The translations under genes and the position numbers were made by a program. 64,000 nucleotides of DNA from Legionella lansingensis (lineage in GTDB: Bacteria; Pseudomonadota; Gammaproteobacteria; Legionellales; Legionellaceae), in contig NZ_LT906451.1 in NCBI RefSeq assembly GCF_900187355.1, forward strand, positions 1,547,001 to 1,611,000, read 5' to 3'. Shown piece by piece: positions 26,398-35,519 of this stretch. The notes under the pieces were generated by a model. It was not told the DNA's origin, searched no databases, and worked only from the letters and a program-made list of their open reading frames with translations. How positions within the stretch are numbered: the first letter of the stretch is position 1; every line of letters begins with the position of its first letter.

Positions 26398-27774
26398 TTA
26401 TTCACGTTTTGGCAGTGCCACGAATAATGAGCCTGCGTGATTTAGCCCATGTGCTTCCACACCAGCTTGATCACCCTCACCCTTATAGACATCAACATGA
26501 GCTCCCACAATGGCACCGCCTGCGTCTTGGGCTATACACCAGGAAGTCGATTTTTTGCAATGATAGATAAAATTCATCCCAATAGGAATTACCCTGTGAT
26601 CTGTTGCGCACGAAGCATGTGGAGTTAGGGGAATATTTTCTGAACCATAAGGTCCACCGGCTTCTTTAGCAAAAAATACAAAGCTTTGATCGCGATTTCG
26701 CAAGTCAGGGGCTTTATCGCGGTTAAGGGGACTATCTAGATATTGGCGAATTAGCTTTTCTGACGCACCGCTTTGTCTAACTTCTTTAGACAGGTTACAG
26801 CGTAACTTTGCTTCATCATGACATTTAGGATCTTTAGCGCAACGTTCCATTGTATCAAGGTTGCCACCACAGGTTGGGTCTTGTGCGCATTGGATTATGC
26901 GACCAAGCATGGTACGTGGCCTGCCGTTAGCACCATCATAATTGAGACGAAAAAATTTGCCATCAAGAATTAATGAGCCAGAACCTTGAAGCATTAAAAA
27001 AGCTGGGTCATTTGGGTCTTTAACATAACCAATTATATATTTTGGATCTAAAGCGCCATGATTAATTTCCTGTCGATCTGGCACTACAGAATATGTACCA
27101 TCGGCATTTTTCAGACAAAATCCACGCACCATTTTGCTAACAGGGTCTACTCCGCAAAGGGGAGCTTTCACATTAAATTTTTTGCTTTCCGAAGCTACAT
27201 TTACAACGCCGGGATTACTATAGATAGGATATAAAAATGCTCCACCACGTTTACTGCGAGCCTCAACAGGGGCTGGTGCGTAATAGGCAGTAAATTGGAA
27301 TTCACCCTTTTTAAATCCTGCATAATTTTCAGGCCAGCCATCGCTTTTATACCAGTCAAATTCGGTTTTGATCGTCGATAAATATTTTTTAAAATCGCCA
27401 TGGGCTGCTTTTGCAAGAGCAAGCATTTTTTTGTTGGTATCTAGGCACCATTCTTGGCGCTTGAATTTATGACCAGCAATAGTCACTGTCTGAAATTCAC
27501 CTTGGTTTTTATTGCAGTTTTCAATCTGATGATTTAATGCCTTGATAACTTCATCCATATTGCCTACAGGATTATCTAACGGCAGCTCTGATGCTGAAAT
27601 TTTATGAAACTTAAAGCGCAACACGCCAGGCTCTTTGGCGGCCATTTTCTGTCTTGTGGTAATGTCCACGAGTCTTCTAATATCTAAACAGCGCTGGATT
27701 GGATCAGAGGGGAGGGCTGCTTGAGTGATGAGACTAAAAGCCATTAGGGCAATTATTAAAGTTGATTGAAACAT
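26398..27774 (-). CDS. mltA: MltA-type membrane-bound lytic murein transglycosylase
   Basis: The 458-residue exported enzyme cleaves the MurNAc-GlcNAc bond of peptidoglycan with 1,6-anhydro ring formation. After the signal peptide (ending ITQAA) comes the MltA domain (FQFTAYYAPAPVEARSKRGG, QGSGSLILDGKFFRLNYDG). A C-terminal 3D domain follows, with the catalytic Asp417 in CIAQDAGGAIVGAHVDVY. There is no lipobox, unlike E. coli MltA. A cysteine-rich insertion at about 296-326, with repeated CAxDPxC units, separates the two MltA segments and is unusual. Confidence 0.88.
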   Translation of the reverse strand: MFQSTLIIALMAFSLITQAALPSDPIQRCLDIRRLVDITTRQKMAAKEPGVLRFKFHKISASELPLDNPVGNMDEVIKALNHQIENCNKNQGEFQTVTIAGHKFKRQEWCLDTNKKMLALAKAAHGDFKKYLSTIKTEFDWYKSDGWPENYAGFKKGEFQFTAYYAPAPVEARSKRGGAFLYPIYSNPGVVNVASESKKFNVKAPLCGVDPVSKMVRGFCLKNADGTYSVVPDRQEINHGALDPKYIIGYVKDPNDPAFLMLQGSGSLILDGKFFRLNYDGANGRPRTMLGRIIQCAQDPTCGGNLDTMERCAKDPKCHDEAKLRCNLSKEVRQSGASEKLIRQYLDSPLNRDKAPDLRNRDQSFVFFAKEAGGPYGSENIPLTPHASCATDHRVIPIGMNFIYHCKKSTSWCIAQDAGGAIVGAHVDVYKGEGDQAGVEAHGLNHAGSLFVALPKRE

Positions 27775-27842
27775 TAATATCCTTATTCTAGTTTGGTTGA
27801 GCCTTTATCCAACCTTTGAAATTTTTTTATTAAATAATTACT

Positions 27843-28262
27843 TTATAAATCTTCTTCGATTGCATTCAGACCTGCCTGCGCACAGATACCATCTAGCTCT
27901 GGATTGGCACCACTGATTCCTATTGCACCGATATGTTGTCCGTCTTTAGTAATGATAGGAAGACCTCCTTCAAGCAGAACGATATCAGGGACGCTAAGAT
28001 ATGGGCCGTTATCAATATTTTTGTTTCTATCCGCAAGCACCTTCGTTGAAACAGGTATACTTGCTGAGGTCATAGCTTTAAGTTGAGACATTCTAACACT
28101 AACAAAATTATTATTATCCATACGGCGATAATACTTAAGATTTCCATGAGCATCCATAATGGCCATTGCTATAAAAATTTTATTTTCTATAGCTGTCTTT
28201 TCTGCGGCATCAGCCATTTTTTTTGCCATTTGCAATGATAGCGCTTTAATCTGTAAAGTCAT
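27843..28262 (-). CDS. GlcG/HbpS family protein
   Basis: The 139-residue protein is a typical GlcG/HbpS (DUF336) member: VAMAIMDAHGN-like strand, LLEGGLPIITKDGQHIGAIGISGA and NPELDGICAQAGLNAI at the end. The family includes haem-binding and corrinoid- or propanediol-associated proteins, and its role in this setting is unknown. It is monocistronic and lies 5' to 5' with the GST gene, with a palindrome in the gap. Confidence 0.85.
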   Translation of the reverse strand: MTLQIKALSLQMAKKMADAAEKTAIENKIFIAMAIMDAHGNLKYYRRMDNNNFVSVRMSQLKAMTSASIPVSTKVLADRNKNIDNGPYLSVPDIVLLEGGLPIITKDGQHIGAIGISGANPELDGICAQAGLNAIEEDL

Positions 28263-28362
28263 TTTCGTAGCTCATGAATTTTACGAAGGGAAGTTATTGT
28301 ATATGTTAAATTTAAGTTAGCAAATAATTTACAAGAATGATATAAGATATAGCGCATGCACT

Positions 28363-28394
28363 CTAAGTCTGATTATTTTGATAATCAGACTTAG
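28363..28394. promoter_or_regulatory. Perfect 14-bp inverted repeat between divergent genes
   Basis: CTAAGTCTGATTAT and ATAATCAGACTTAG flank a TTTG loop. The flanks GCAC and GTGC extend the symmetry. It lies in the 243-bp gap between the GlcG-like gene and the GST gene, which diverge. It is therefore not a terminator of either; a dimeric regulator site, leader structure or dispersed palindrome is possible. Confidence 0.45.
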
Positions 28395-28505
28395 GGTGTG
28401 CGGTAATTCGTAGATTCCATAAATGAGTGTATAGCCCGTTTACACGAATTATACGATTTGCTTAAATCCATTAATCTTGTCGCCAACATCAAATAAGGAA
28501 TATGC

Positions 28506-29198
28506 ATGCTTATTCTATATGGAGCTCCTGGCTCAGTGTTTGTTAGAAAACCTCGTATTTTATTGCAAGAAAAACAAATAGAATTTGTTGTTGATCCAAT
28601 AAATCTATATGAGTATATAAATGATGAGTTTAAGCAAGCTAGCCCGCTCAAAAAAATCCCAGCACTAAGAGATGGTCATTTTACACTTGCTGATTCGTCA
28701 GCTATTTGTGCTTATATTGATAAAAAATACCCTATTCCTAGTTTTTATCCCGATAACCCAGAAGACTACGGAAAGGCCCTTTGGTATGAAGAATATGCTG
28801 ATACTGTTTTATTTCAGGCTATTGCGCCTTGTTATTATCAAACCGTGCTTGTCCCTCTTTATCACCATCGAGAACCTGATAAAGAAGCCATCAATGCAGC
28901 ACTAAGCATACAACTTCCTAAAGTTGCCTCTTATTTAGAAAATGAATTACTTAATAAACAGTTTTTAGTAGGCAATCAGTTTACTATTGCTGATGTGGCT
29001 ACTGTAAGCATGTTTATGAATATGTACTTATCTGGATTTCAGCTTAACCAAGAATCTTGGCCAAACTTATCCAGGTATTTGAAGGTTCACTTTAAACGTG
29101 AAAGTTTTAGTTCCTGTATTAAAGATGTAGAAGCTGAATTATTAAAAATAAGTTCAGCTACTACTGCTGCAATTAATGATCTTCAGCATCTCATCTAG
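28506..29198 (+). CDS. Glutathione S-transferase family protein
   Basis: The 230-residue protein has a thioredoxin-like N-terminal half (LILYGAPGSVFVRKPRILLQ, KKIPALRDGHFTLADSSAICAYID with the glutathione-binding cis-proline and acidic-Ser motif). The all-helical C-terminal half contains FLVGNQFTIADVATVSMF. It would conjugate or reduce electrophiles with glutathione. It overlaps the end of the F-box gene by 8 bases on the opposite strand. Confidence 0.88.
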   Translation: MLILYGAPGSVFVRKPRILLQEKQIEFVVDPINLYEYINDEFKQASPLKKIPALRDGHFTLADSSAICAYIDKKYPIPSFYPDNPEDYGKALWYEEYADTVLFQAIAPCYYQTVLVPLYHHREPDKEAINAALSIQLPKVASYLENELLNKQFLVGNQFTIADVATVSMFMNMYLSGFQLNQESWPNLSRYLKVHFKRESFSSCIKDVEAELLKISSATTAAINDLQHLI

Positions 29199-30252
29199 GC
29201 GCAGAATTTAATGTTAAGGGATTTTCTATAAGTAATAATATATCTTTATAAATATTAGTTGAAACCTCATTTTCCTCTTTCCCTATGTTTTCTATTGTTG
29301 TTTGACAATGTAGCCGCAAAGTCAAAGGATTATCTTCTTCATCGCAACCAATAACCTCGTCACAATCGAGGCCGGATTCAAGAAAAAAATTAATTATAGC
29401 CTTTATTTTTTTGACGCATGGTGCAGTCAATTTTTCTGAATCTGAAAGTTGAGATAATTTTTGAAATAAGATTCTATCTAAAGACAAAAAGGTAAAAGTA
29501 AGCCATGTGCCCGTAATATCATAATCCGCAAAATATCCGTTGTATTTTCTAAAAGGTATTTTTTTATGAACATCCAATCCTAACTCAATCATTTTTTTCA
29601 TTGTATCAAGATGCATTGAATCAATTGCTTCAGCAAATAATGCAGCAAGATCAATCGAGAATGTCGGAATTTTTTTAAAAATGATGCCAATCACACAATA
29701 AGCATCAAGTTTACATAAATCATGTAGGTGGAACGGCGGTAACGTTGAAGGACGCGATATTAAAGTATCAAATAAAACATCTGCTTTCTTTTCAGCTTCA
29801 ATTAATCCATCTTTAAATTCTATTAAATCAGCCCCTTGTACCTTATTTGAGATAAGAAATACATGTTCACTAATTCCTTTTAAAAAAGAGGTCTTTGATT
29901 CTTCTAGAAAATTACACCTATTAAGTTCAATCGAGGCAAAGGGATAATAGTGATCGTAATGATCAAATTTATCATTAATAAATTGCTGCATAAATAAAGC
30001 TTTTTGATACGCAACAAACAATTTTCGTTCCTTTGTAAGTTCTGCTGATAAGCGATGATAAAAAAATTTATGGTTGGGTATGGTTGCATCAAAACGACAG
30101 TTAAAATCCTCATGCGTTTTTTTTCCCCATAGGATATTACTTAAACATAAGAAATTCTTACTGACATAAGTTACGCTGTCTAACTCAGTGGTGGATAGAA
30201 AAGAAAAAATAATTAGTTTGAGTGCGTCGGGAAGTGAATTAAAATTAGGCAC
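29191..30252 (-). CDS. F-box protein with ankyrin-like repeats, candidate effector
   Basis: The 353-residue protein has no signal peptide. Residues 4-52 form an F-box: FNSLPDALKLIIFSFL, then TELDSVTYVSKNF and ILWGKKTHEDF, with the LP, F-S-F-L, V-S-K-x-F and LW positions conserved. F-boxes bind Skp1 and bring substrates to SCF ubiquitin ligases, machinery absent from bacteria. Ankyrin-like stretches lie at about 203-230 (AIDSMHLDTMKKMIELGLDV) and 282-315 (KAIINFFLESGLDCDE). F-box plus ankyrin is the design of the Legionella effector AnkB. There is no C-terminal CaaX box here. It overlaps the upstream gene by 8 bases. Confidence 0.75.
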   Translation of the reverse strand: MPNFNSLPDALKLIIFSFLSTTELDSVTYVSKNFLCLSNILWGKKTHEDFNCRFDATIPNHKFFYHRLSAELTKERKLFVAYQKALFMQQFINDKFDHYDHYYPFASIELNRCNFLEESKTSFLKGISEHVFLISNKVQGADLIEFKDGLIEAEKKADVLFDTLISRPSTLPPFHLHDLCKLDAYCVIGIIFKKIPTFSIDLAALFAEAIDSMHLDTMKKMIELGLDVHKKIPFRKYNGYFADYDITGTWLTFTFLSLDRILFQKLSQLSDSEKLTAPCVKKIKAIINFFLESGLDCDEVIGCDEEDNPLTLRLHCQTTIENIGKEENEVSTNIYKDILLLIENPLTLNSAPR

Positions 30253-30994
30253 TTTTGTCCTTCGTTGATATTTTTATAGATCTGATATTAATCGTTCCTG
30301 AAGGCTGTACTTTGGGATCTGGAGAGCCAGAAACTGGGAATATGATGAATCCAAAATTTACATCAAGATTCCGTGCAGCTTCCTCAATGGTTTTACACTC
30401 ATAAGTATCAGAACGAGATACTGAGCTCCCTAAACATGTCCAATTTTGTTTTTTAGATAGATCTAAAACGACACGTCGATATTTGCCATCCGAAGGAATT
30501 TCAATAGGCATCCCGGTTAATGCAAAATTGGCATATTTCCTATTGACAGTTGTTGTTTGAAACCAAAAAACCAATTTACCACCCTTTAAATTTAAATCTT
30601 TTGTAGCCATATCAATTTCTAGGATGGCATTACTGATATCAATGGGGGTTTGAGGTCTAAACCATGTCAATAAATTTAAATCCCCTGCTCCTGGATAGGC
30701 ATGATTTTTATCAAGCATCCAAGGTGATTTTAGTTGGTTATTCCCATCAATAATATTTGCATGTATGGTACAAGCATAAAGACCTAGCCAACTAATGGTA
30801 CAATTGATGTGGTTTTTAGGAATTTGCGATTTATCAAGTAACGATAACATGGATTCCCATCCACCATCACCCTTCGAAAAATCATGCTCATAAAGCGTAG
30901 ATGCATGCAATGAATAGTTAATTAAAACGATGCAAGCCATAGCTCTTATAAAGATAATGACTATCTTACAATGATTAAGCACCCTATTCTCCAA
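30245..30994 (-). CDS. Exported hypothetical protein, carbohydrate-binding-like fold possible
   Basis: The 249-residue product has an N-terminal hydrophobic segment (CKIVIIFIRAMACIVLINYSLHA) that reads as a signal peptide, so the mature protein starts near STLYEHDF. The rest is beta-rich with phrases such as LEIDMATKDLNLKGGKLVFW and YRRVVLDLS, the look of jelly-roll carbohydrate-binding modules, but no family is identified. Five or more cysteines suggest disulfides. It overlaps the F-box gene and is probably co-transcribed with it. Confidence 0.6.
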   Translation of the reverse strand: MENRVLNHCKIVIIFIRAMACIVLINYSLHASTLYEHDFSKGDGGWESMLSLLDKSQIPKNHINCTISWLGLYACTIHANIIDGNNQLKSPWMLDKNHAYPGAGDLNLLTWFRPQTPIDISNAILEIDMATKDLNLKGGKLVFWFQTTTVNRKYANFALTGMPIEIPSDGKYRRVVLDLSKKQNWTCLGSSVSRSDTYECKTIEEAARNLDVNFGFIIFPVSGSPDPKVQPSGTINIRSIKISTKDKSA

Positions 30995-30997
30995 AAT

Positions 30998-32167
30998 TCA
31001 TTTAGACTTTTGAGCAACCCAAACCGTTGCTTCTCCACATGCTGGATCTCGAATGTTGTGTACAAGTACTTTAAAATGATTATCTGTAAGTATCTTGGCG
31101 TATTCTTCAGAAGAAAGAGAGGCATGATATAAATCATGTCCTCCATTATCACCCCAAACTTCACCGTATTCAGATCCAGATGTAAATATTAGCAAGCCAT
31201 CTTGTCTCACTAAAGAAGCAAACAATTTCAATGTAATGCGTTGATCAGCATGAGATAAATGAAAAAAACTGTGCCAGGCGATGACAGCGTGAAAGTTCTC
31301 TTGCAAATTTAAAGTACGCATATCAGCGAAAAGCCATTTTCCGTCTGGAAATCGCTGCTTACATAAGTCAATCATTTTTCTACTTGCATCAACGCCCGTT
31401 ACTTTATAACCTTGTTCAATTAAAAATCGAGCTATAGGCTCACCAGTACCACAGCCAACATCTAATATTTTGCCTTCTGATGGAACGTATCTTTGCAGTA
31501 GATTCAAATAAAACGTTTCCATAGTGAGTTCTTTATTACGATGACTATCAAACCAATCAATGATTTCATCATAAATAAGGTACATCTTGTCTTTATTTTT
31601 AGCTTTTACGTTGTGACTGTTCGTTGGCTTAATACGATATTTCAATTGCGCAAAACCACCACCCAAACATTTTGCTTCAAGAAGATCTAACTCAATATCA
31701 TGTACCAATGACCCGAATAATGGGCGGCCAGAGCCTAATAAAACAGGGATGAGCGTTAGTGTTAACTCATTGATGAGATCAGCAGCAAGGAATTTCTGGA
31801 TTGTAATCCCCCCATCAATATAAAGATGTTTAAACCCTTGTTTTGTTAAACGCCGAACTAACTCAACGGGTGTTTCTACAGATGTAGAAACATATGTTTT
31901 TAAATGCTCAGGAATTTTAATTGGATGGCTACTCATGACCACTACTGGAAGATCACCATAGGGCCAGCTATCAAATGATAATACTTTTTCAAAAGAATGC
32001 CTTCCCATGACCAAGCCATCGACTGTTGACATAAATGACTTATAGCCGCCATCTTCGCCAGCTGGTGCTAGAGTGTTAGCTTTCATCAACCAATCAATAG
32101 AACCATCATTCCTAGAAATAAATCCATCGAGGCTGGTAGCTATAAAAACCGAACATTTGGCCAACAT
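30998..32167 (-). CDS. Fusion: RibD_C/DHFR-like reductase + SAM-dependent methyltransferase
   Basis: Residues 1 to about 180 are a reductase of the RibD C-terminal/dihydrofolate-reductase-like family: VFIATSLDGFISRNDGSIDW, VDGLVMGRHSFEKVL, LYIDGGITIQKFLAADLINELTLTLIPVLLGSGRPLF. After a short linker, residues about 195-389 are a class I methyltransferase (YDEIIDWFDSHR, ILDVGCGTGEPIARFL, AWHSFFHLSHADQ). Each half looks complete. The ATG at 32167 follows AAAAGG; an in-frame start 12 codons upstream is less likely. Neither substrate is known. Confidence 0.82.
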   Translation of the reverse strand: MLAKCSVFIATSLDGFISRNDGSIDWLMKANTLAPAGEDGGYKSFMSTVDGLVMGRHSFEKVLSFDSWPYGDLPVVVMSSHPIKIPEHLKTYVSTSVETPVELVRRLTKQGFKHLYIDGGITIQKFLAADLINELTLTLIPVLLGSGRPLFGSLVHDIELDLLEAKCLGGGFAQLKYRIKPTNSHNVKAKNKDKMYLIYDEIIDWFDSHRNKELTMETFYLNLLQRYVPSEGKILDVGCGTGEPIARFLIEQGYKVTGVDASRKMIDLCKQRFPDGKWLFADMRTLNLQENFHAVIAWHSFFHLSHADQRITLKLFASLVRQDGLLIFTSGSEYGEVWGDNGGHDLYHASLSSEEYAKILTDNHFKVLVHNIRDPACGEATVWVAQKSK

Positions 32168-32495
32168 AAACAGCCTTTTAATTAATTTAAATTTCGCTTG
32201 CATTGCTGCCTATAGCAACAAGGTAGTGTAAGGCGACTACAAATGGATTTTTATTGTACGTTAAAATAAATAGCTAATCCATTTGCAGAGAGTAGCTTAT
32301 TTTTTATGGATGGTGTTTGTTCAGAAAAGTTAATTTTAGTCAGACCCTTATGTACTTCTTCCAGAAATCTTGTAGAATGACCAGCTTTTTAAATGATGAC
32401 TATTTATTGCTCTCACTGAAAAAAATTTTATTTAAATTTCAAGACATATCGTTTCTTGCATAAGGGTAGTAACAATTGTTGTATCAAGGTGTCGC
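32168..32495. other. Divergent promoter region of the fusion and MATE genes
   Basis: About 330 AT-rich bases separate two divergent genes. Both promoters must lie here, but no single strong -35/-10 pair stands out. I see no small gene in it. Confidence 0.4.
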
Positions 32496-34124
32496 ATGAA
32501 GGAAAAAAAAGAACAAGAAAATGACTTATTGATTCCAATTAATCTTGAGGAAAAACCTGAAGAAGACAGTGAAAAAAAACTCAAGGAAGAACTATCAGCC
32601 TTACGCATAATGCTTCAGACAGTAAGAATAGCAACCCCAATGGCGCTTTCTTTTACATTCACGGCCAGTGAAATAGCAACAGCCATGATGGTTGCTCGCA
32701 TTTCGGAAGATGATCCCGACAGTTATCTTGCTGCTGCCACCTTAATTACAACGACCACAAATGTTTTAGCCTGTATCTCAATCGCCCCACTGTTTGCTAT
32801 GAGTATTAGAGCCAGCAAAAAGCAGGGGAAACTCATCAATGAAGAAGCAGAGGTTGTGCAAGATCCCATTAAAATAGAAAGGTTAAGAAGCAAGATTGCA
32901 AATATCTTTAAAAGTGGCGTTGGAGTAAGTACGCTCATCATGCCATTACCTTTCTTGGGTATGTATTTTTCAAAATCTATTTTGATGGATTGGTTTGGAC
33001 AAAATGAACATATTGCCGAGTTAACACAACAAAATCTTCGCGCCTATTCTTTTGCTTTGCCTGGCCTTATGTATCGAATTGCCGCTGAACAAATGATGTT
33101 TGCCTTTAATAAAACAACACCTGCCATGGCCATTGGACTTGGTAGTTTCGCTGTGGGGACAGGTCTTGCTTACTTTTTGACATTTGGACCACCCAAGCAA
33201 GGTTTAGCTGGCATTGGTTATGGCTATGTAGCCGAGTCTTATCTAACTTGTTTAGGTTTTTGTTTATATCTTGCAAAGAATAAGATTTTTAAGGACATTA
33301 ACTTTTTTAACTTTTTAAAATTGGATAAGGATATTCTGCAACAGGCAAAAAAAATGCTCAAGTTGGGTTTGCCTATCACTTTACAAATGGGATTTGAGCT
33401 TTCTGCCGCTTTATTAATTGGCATGTTTTCAGGATGGCTTGGTCAAGATCAACTAGCCGCTCAAAATTTTGCCACACAATTATTTATTTTTGCAGTTATC
33501 CCTTCTGTCGCCTTGGGGCAAACAGTTACCCAGGAAGTCAGCCGTTTAATAGGACAGCAAGAGTTTAGGAATGCAATGCGCTTTGCTCGTTATGGTCTAC
33601 TAACCAGCCTCGGTCTCGTTGGGACCATCGCTATACCTCTTGCCATTAAACCAGAATGGCTTATCAATACCCTATCCCTGTCAGTTGGAGACAAAGCATT
33701 GCAAATCTCCAAAACATTAATCCCTCTGGCGGCGACTCAGACTGTTATAGATACTGCTGGTTATGGTATGACCCAGGCATTAAGAGCAGCCAATGATAGC
33801 AATATCCCTACTTACTCAAAAATCTCCTGCCTGGTTTTCGGAATTCTTCTCGCATACGCGTTAGGTCTACATACTTCCCTAGATATCTATGGGATTGAAA
33901 TAGGGTTATTAATAGGTGTTGCTTTGGGTAGCATGATATTACTGCCCCAATGGATCAATGGAACAAACCAAACAACAATGGAGAAATCGCATCTTGGTAT
34001 AATAGAGGCGCCAAAAACTGAATCCATTTATGGAAGAGTTAAGCAATTGTTCTTCAGTAAAGCAGATAAACAAACTCCATCACTACCTGGGTATGAGAGA
34101 ATCGAAGGATATGACGGTCCTTAA
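32496..34124 (+). CDS. MATE family multidrug/sodium antiporter with polar extensions
   Basis: The 542-residue protein has the twelve-helix MATE pattern in two six-helix halves. The first half includes TPMALSFTFTASEIATAMMVARI; the second includes KLGLPITLQMGFELSAALLIGMFSGWLGQDQLAAQ. MATE proteins export drugs using proton or sodium gradients. Unusual features are an acidic, charged N-terminal tail of about 45 residues (EEKPEEDSEKKLKEE) and a C-terminal tail of about 45 polar residues, both longer than in typical bacterial MATE proteins. It ends 5 bp from the convergent patatin gene. Confidence 0.85.
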   Translation: MKEKKEQENDLLIPINLEEKPEEDSEKKLKEELSALRIMLQTVRIATPMALSFTFTASEIATAMMVARISEDDPDSYLAAATLITTTTNVLACISIAPLFAMSIRASKKQGKLINEEAEVVQDPIKIERLRSKIANIFKSGVGVSTLIMPLPFLGMYFSKSILMDWFGQNEHIAELTQQNLRAYSFALPGLMYRIAAEQMMFAFNKTTPAMAIGLGSFAVGTGLAYFLTFGPPKQGLAGIGYGYVAESYLTCLGFCLYLAKNKIFKDINFFNFLKLDKDILQQAKKMLKLGLPITLQMGFELSAALLIGMFSGWLGQDQLAAQNFATQLFIFAVIPSVALGQTVTQEVSRLIGQQEFRNAMRFARYGLLTSLGLVGTIAIPLAIKPEWLINTLSLSVGDKALQISKTLIPLAATQTVIDTAGYGMTQALRAANDSNIPTYSKISCLVFGILLAYALGLHTSLDIYGIEIGLLIGVALGSMILLPQWINGTNQTTMEKSHLGIIEAPKTESIYGRVKQLFFSKADKQTPSLPGYERIEGYDGP

Positions 34125-34129
34125 CTCCC

Positions 34130-35362
34130 CTAGTCAGCAAAATAAGCTCCCTGATTTTTGCTGATTAGTAGCTTACAGGCGTTTGATAATTGTTTCCTGT
34201 TCAAGATTTCTACCAGACACGTGATCAATTTTTCATTTTTTTTATAATCTGCTTCTGAAATATTCAAGAGTTCTTGAAGATGCGGTTTAGAAATATTAAG
34301 TGGATCTCTTTGCTCTTGTTGAATAACAGGATTTATTCTGATGTATATAAATTTCGGCAATTCGTCTGTTTGGACATTAATTAATCGGGCTAGCTTTGCA
34401 GCTAATTGATTTGATAACTGACTGTGTGTTTCAATCGTTGTCGTAATAAGATTAGGGAGCCATTTAATCAACCCCCAGCTTGCAATATTAGGCGAATTGT
34501 CAGTTATCCCAGGATAATTACCTGTACCTAATGATAAAATGAGATAATGCTTTGTATTCGGGCACACTTTGCTACCATAGAGATAGGCCAACAATGTGGG
34601 ATTATTCATAATCATGCCCATATCATTAATAATGTATTTTAAATTACCTTGCTCATCATGAAAAATCTTGGGCTCAAAGAACGACATCATTGCTGTTGTT
34701 CCAGTAATCACATCTCTGACCCTGTAATTCGTACTATTAATACTACAATTCTGCCAATTACAAAATGGAATGATATCCATGCTGACAGCATCGTAGCCAA
34801 ACACAATAACTTTGGTTTTTAACTCATCAAGCCCTTGGTTTGCATAAAATTTCTTTCCAACCTTTCTTATACCCGTGGAACTGTATTTGGGTCCAATGAG
34901 TCCATCAAGAGTAAAAAATTGATGAGTCCAACTATTAAAAAACAGTTTTGACGCGTCATTCGTATAAAAATCCAGGAGTTTTTTAGCGGAAAATTTATTT
35001 TTACCTTGTTTATCAGGTAATGTTAACGCGGTTGCAATGATAGAACCCGTTGAGATTCCTGCTACTAAATCAAAATTTTCACTGATTGGCCTTTGGGTTA
35101 ACTCTTCTATTTTAGATAGAAAGTATAACGGAATAATCCCTCTTATTCCGCCGCCATCGATAGCTAATATAGTAAAGAACTCCTGACCACAACTCGTGTG
35201 CAGATGTTGTTTAAACGGTTTTGCAATGGGTTTAGCTGGCAGATTCCTATGAAAAAGAGAACGATGGTATAAAATAAAAGCAAATATCGTAACAAGAATA
35301 AGAACAAAAATACCTAGTAATATAAAGTATAATTTTGAAATTCCATGTGTGATCATTAGCAC
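34130..35362 (-). CDS. Patatin-like phospholipase with N-terminal membrane anchor
   Basis: The 410-residue protein has a hydrophobic anchor (11-31) and a patatin domain. The oxyanion loop is DGGGIRG (69-75), the nucleophile elbow GISTG puts the serine at 104, and the catalytic aspartate is Asp247 in NDMGMIMNNPTLLAY. The usual DGG or DGA is DMG here. Patatin-like enzymes hydrolyse acyl chains of phospholipids. Legionella secretes several as effectors (VipD and Vpd proteins), but the anchor here could equally keep the enzyme in the bacterial envelope. Confidence 0.82.
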   Translation of the reverse strand: MLMITHGISKLYFILLGIFVLILVTIFAFILYHRSLFHRNLPAKPIAKPFKQHLHTSCGQEFFTILAIDGGGIRGIIPLYFLSKIEELTQRPISENFDLVAGISTGSIIATALTLPDKQGKNKFSAKKLLDFYTNDASKLFFNSWTHQFFTLDGLIGPKYSSTGIRKVGKKFYANQGLDELKTKVIVFGYDAVSMDIIPFCNWQNCSINSTNYRVRDVITGTTAMMSFFEPKIFHDEQGNLKYIINDMGMIMNNPTLLAYLYGSKVCPNTKHYLILSLGTGNYPGITDNSPNIASWGLIKWLPNLITTTIETHSQLSNQLAAKLARLINVQTDELPKFIYIRINPVIQQEQRDPLNISKPHLQELLNISEADYKKNEKLITCLVEILNRKQLSNACKLLISKNQGAYFAD

Positions 35363-35519
35363 TTTTCCAAAATCAATTCGAAATTAATTTTATTTGTCTG
35401 ATGAAAGCCCTGGCCCGTTTAGCATACATTGTTATCACAATGTATGCATGATTATTATTTTATGCCCTAATACAAACTAACCCTAGCTAAAGCCAAATTG
35501 CTTAAATTACTTTTTCACA

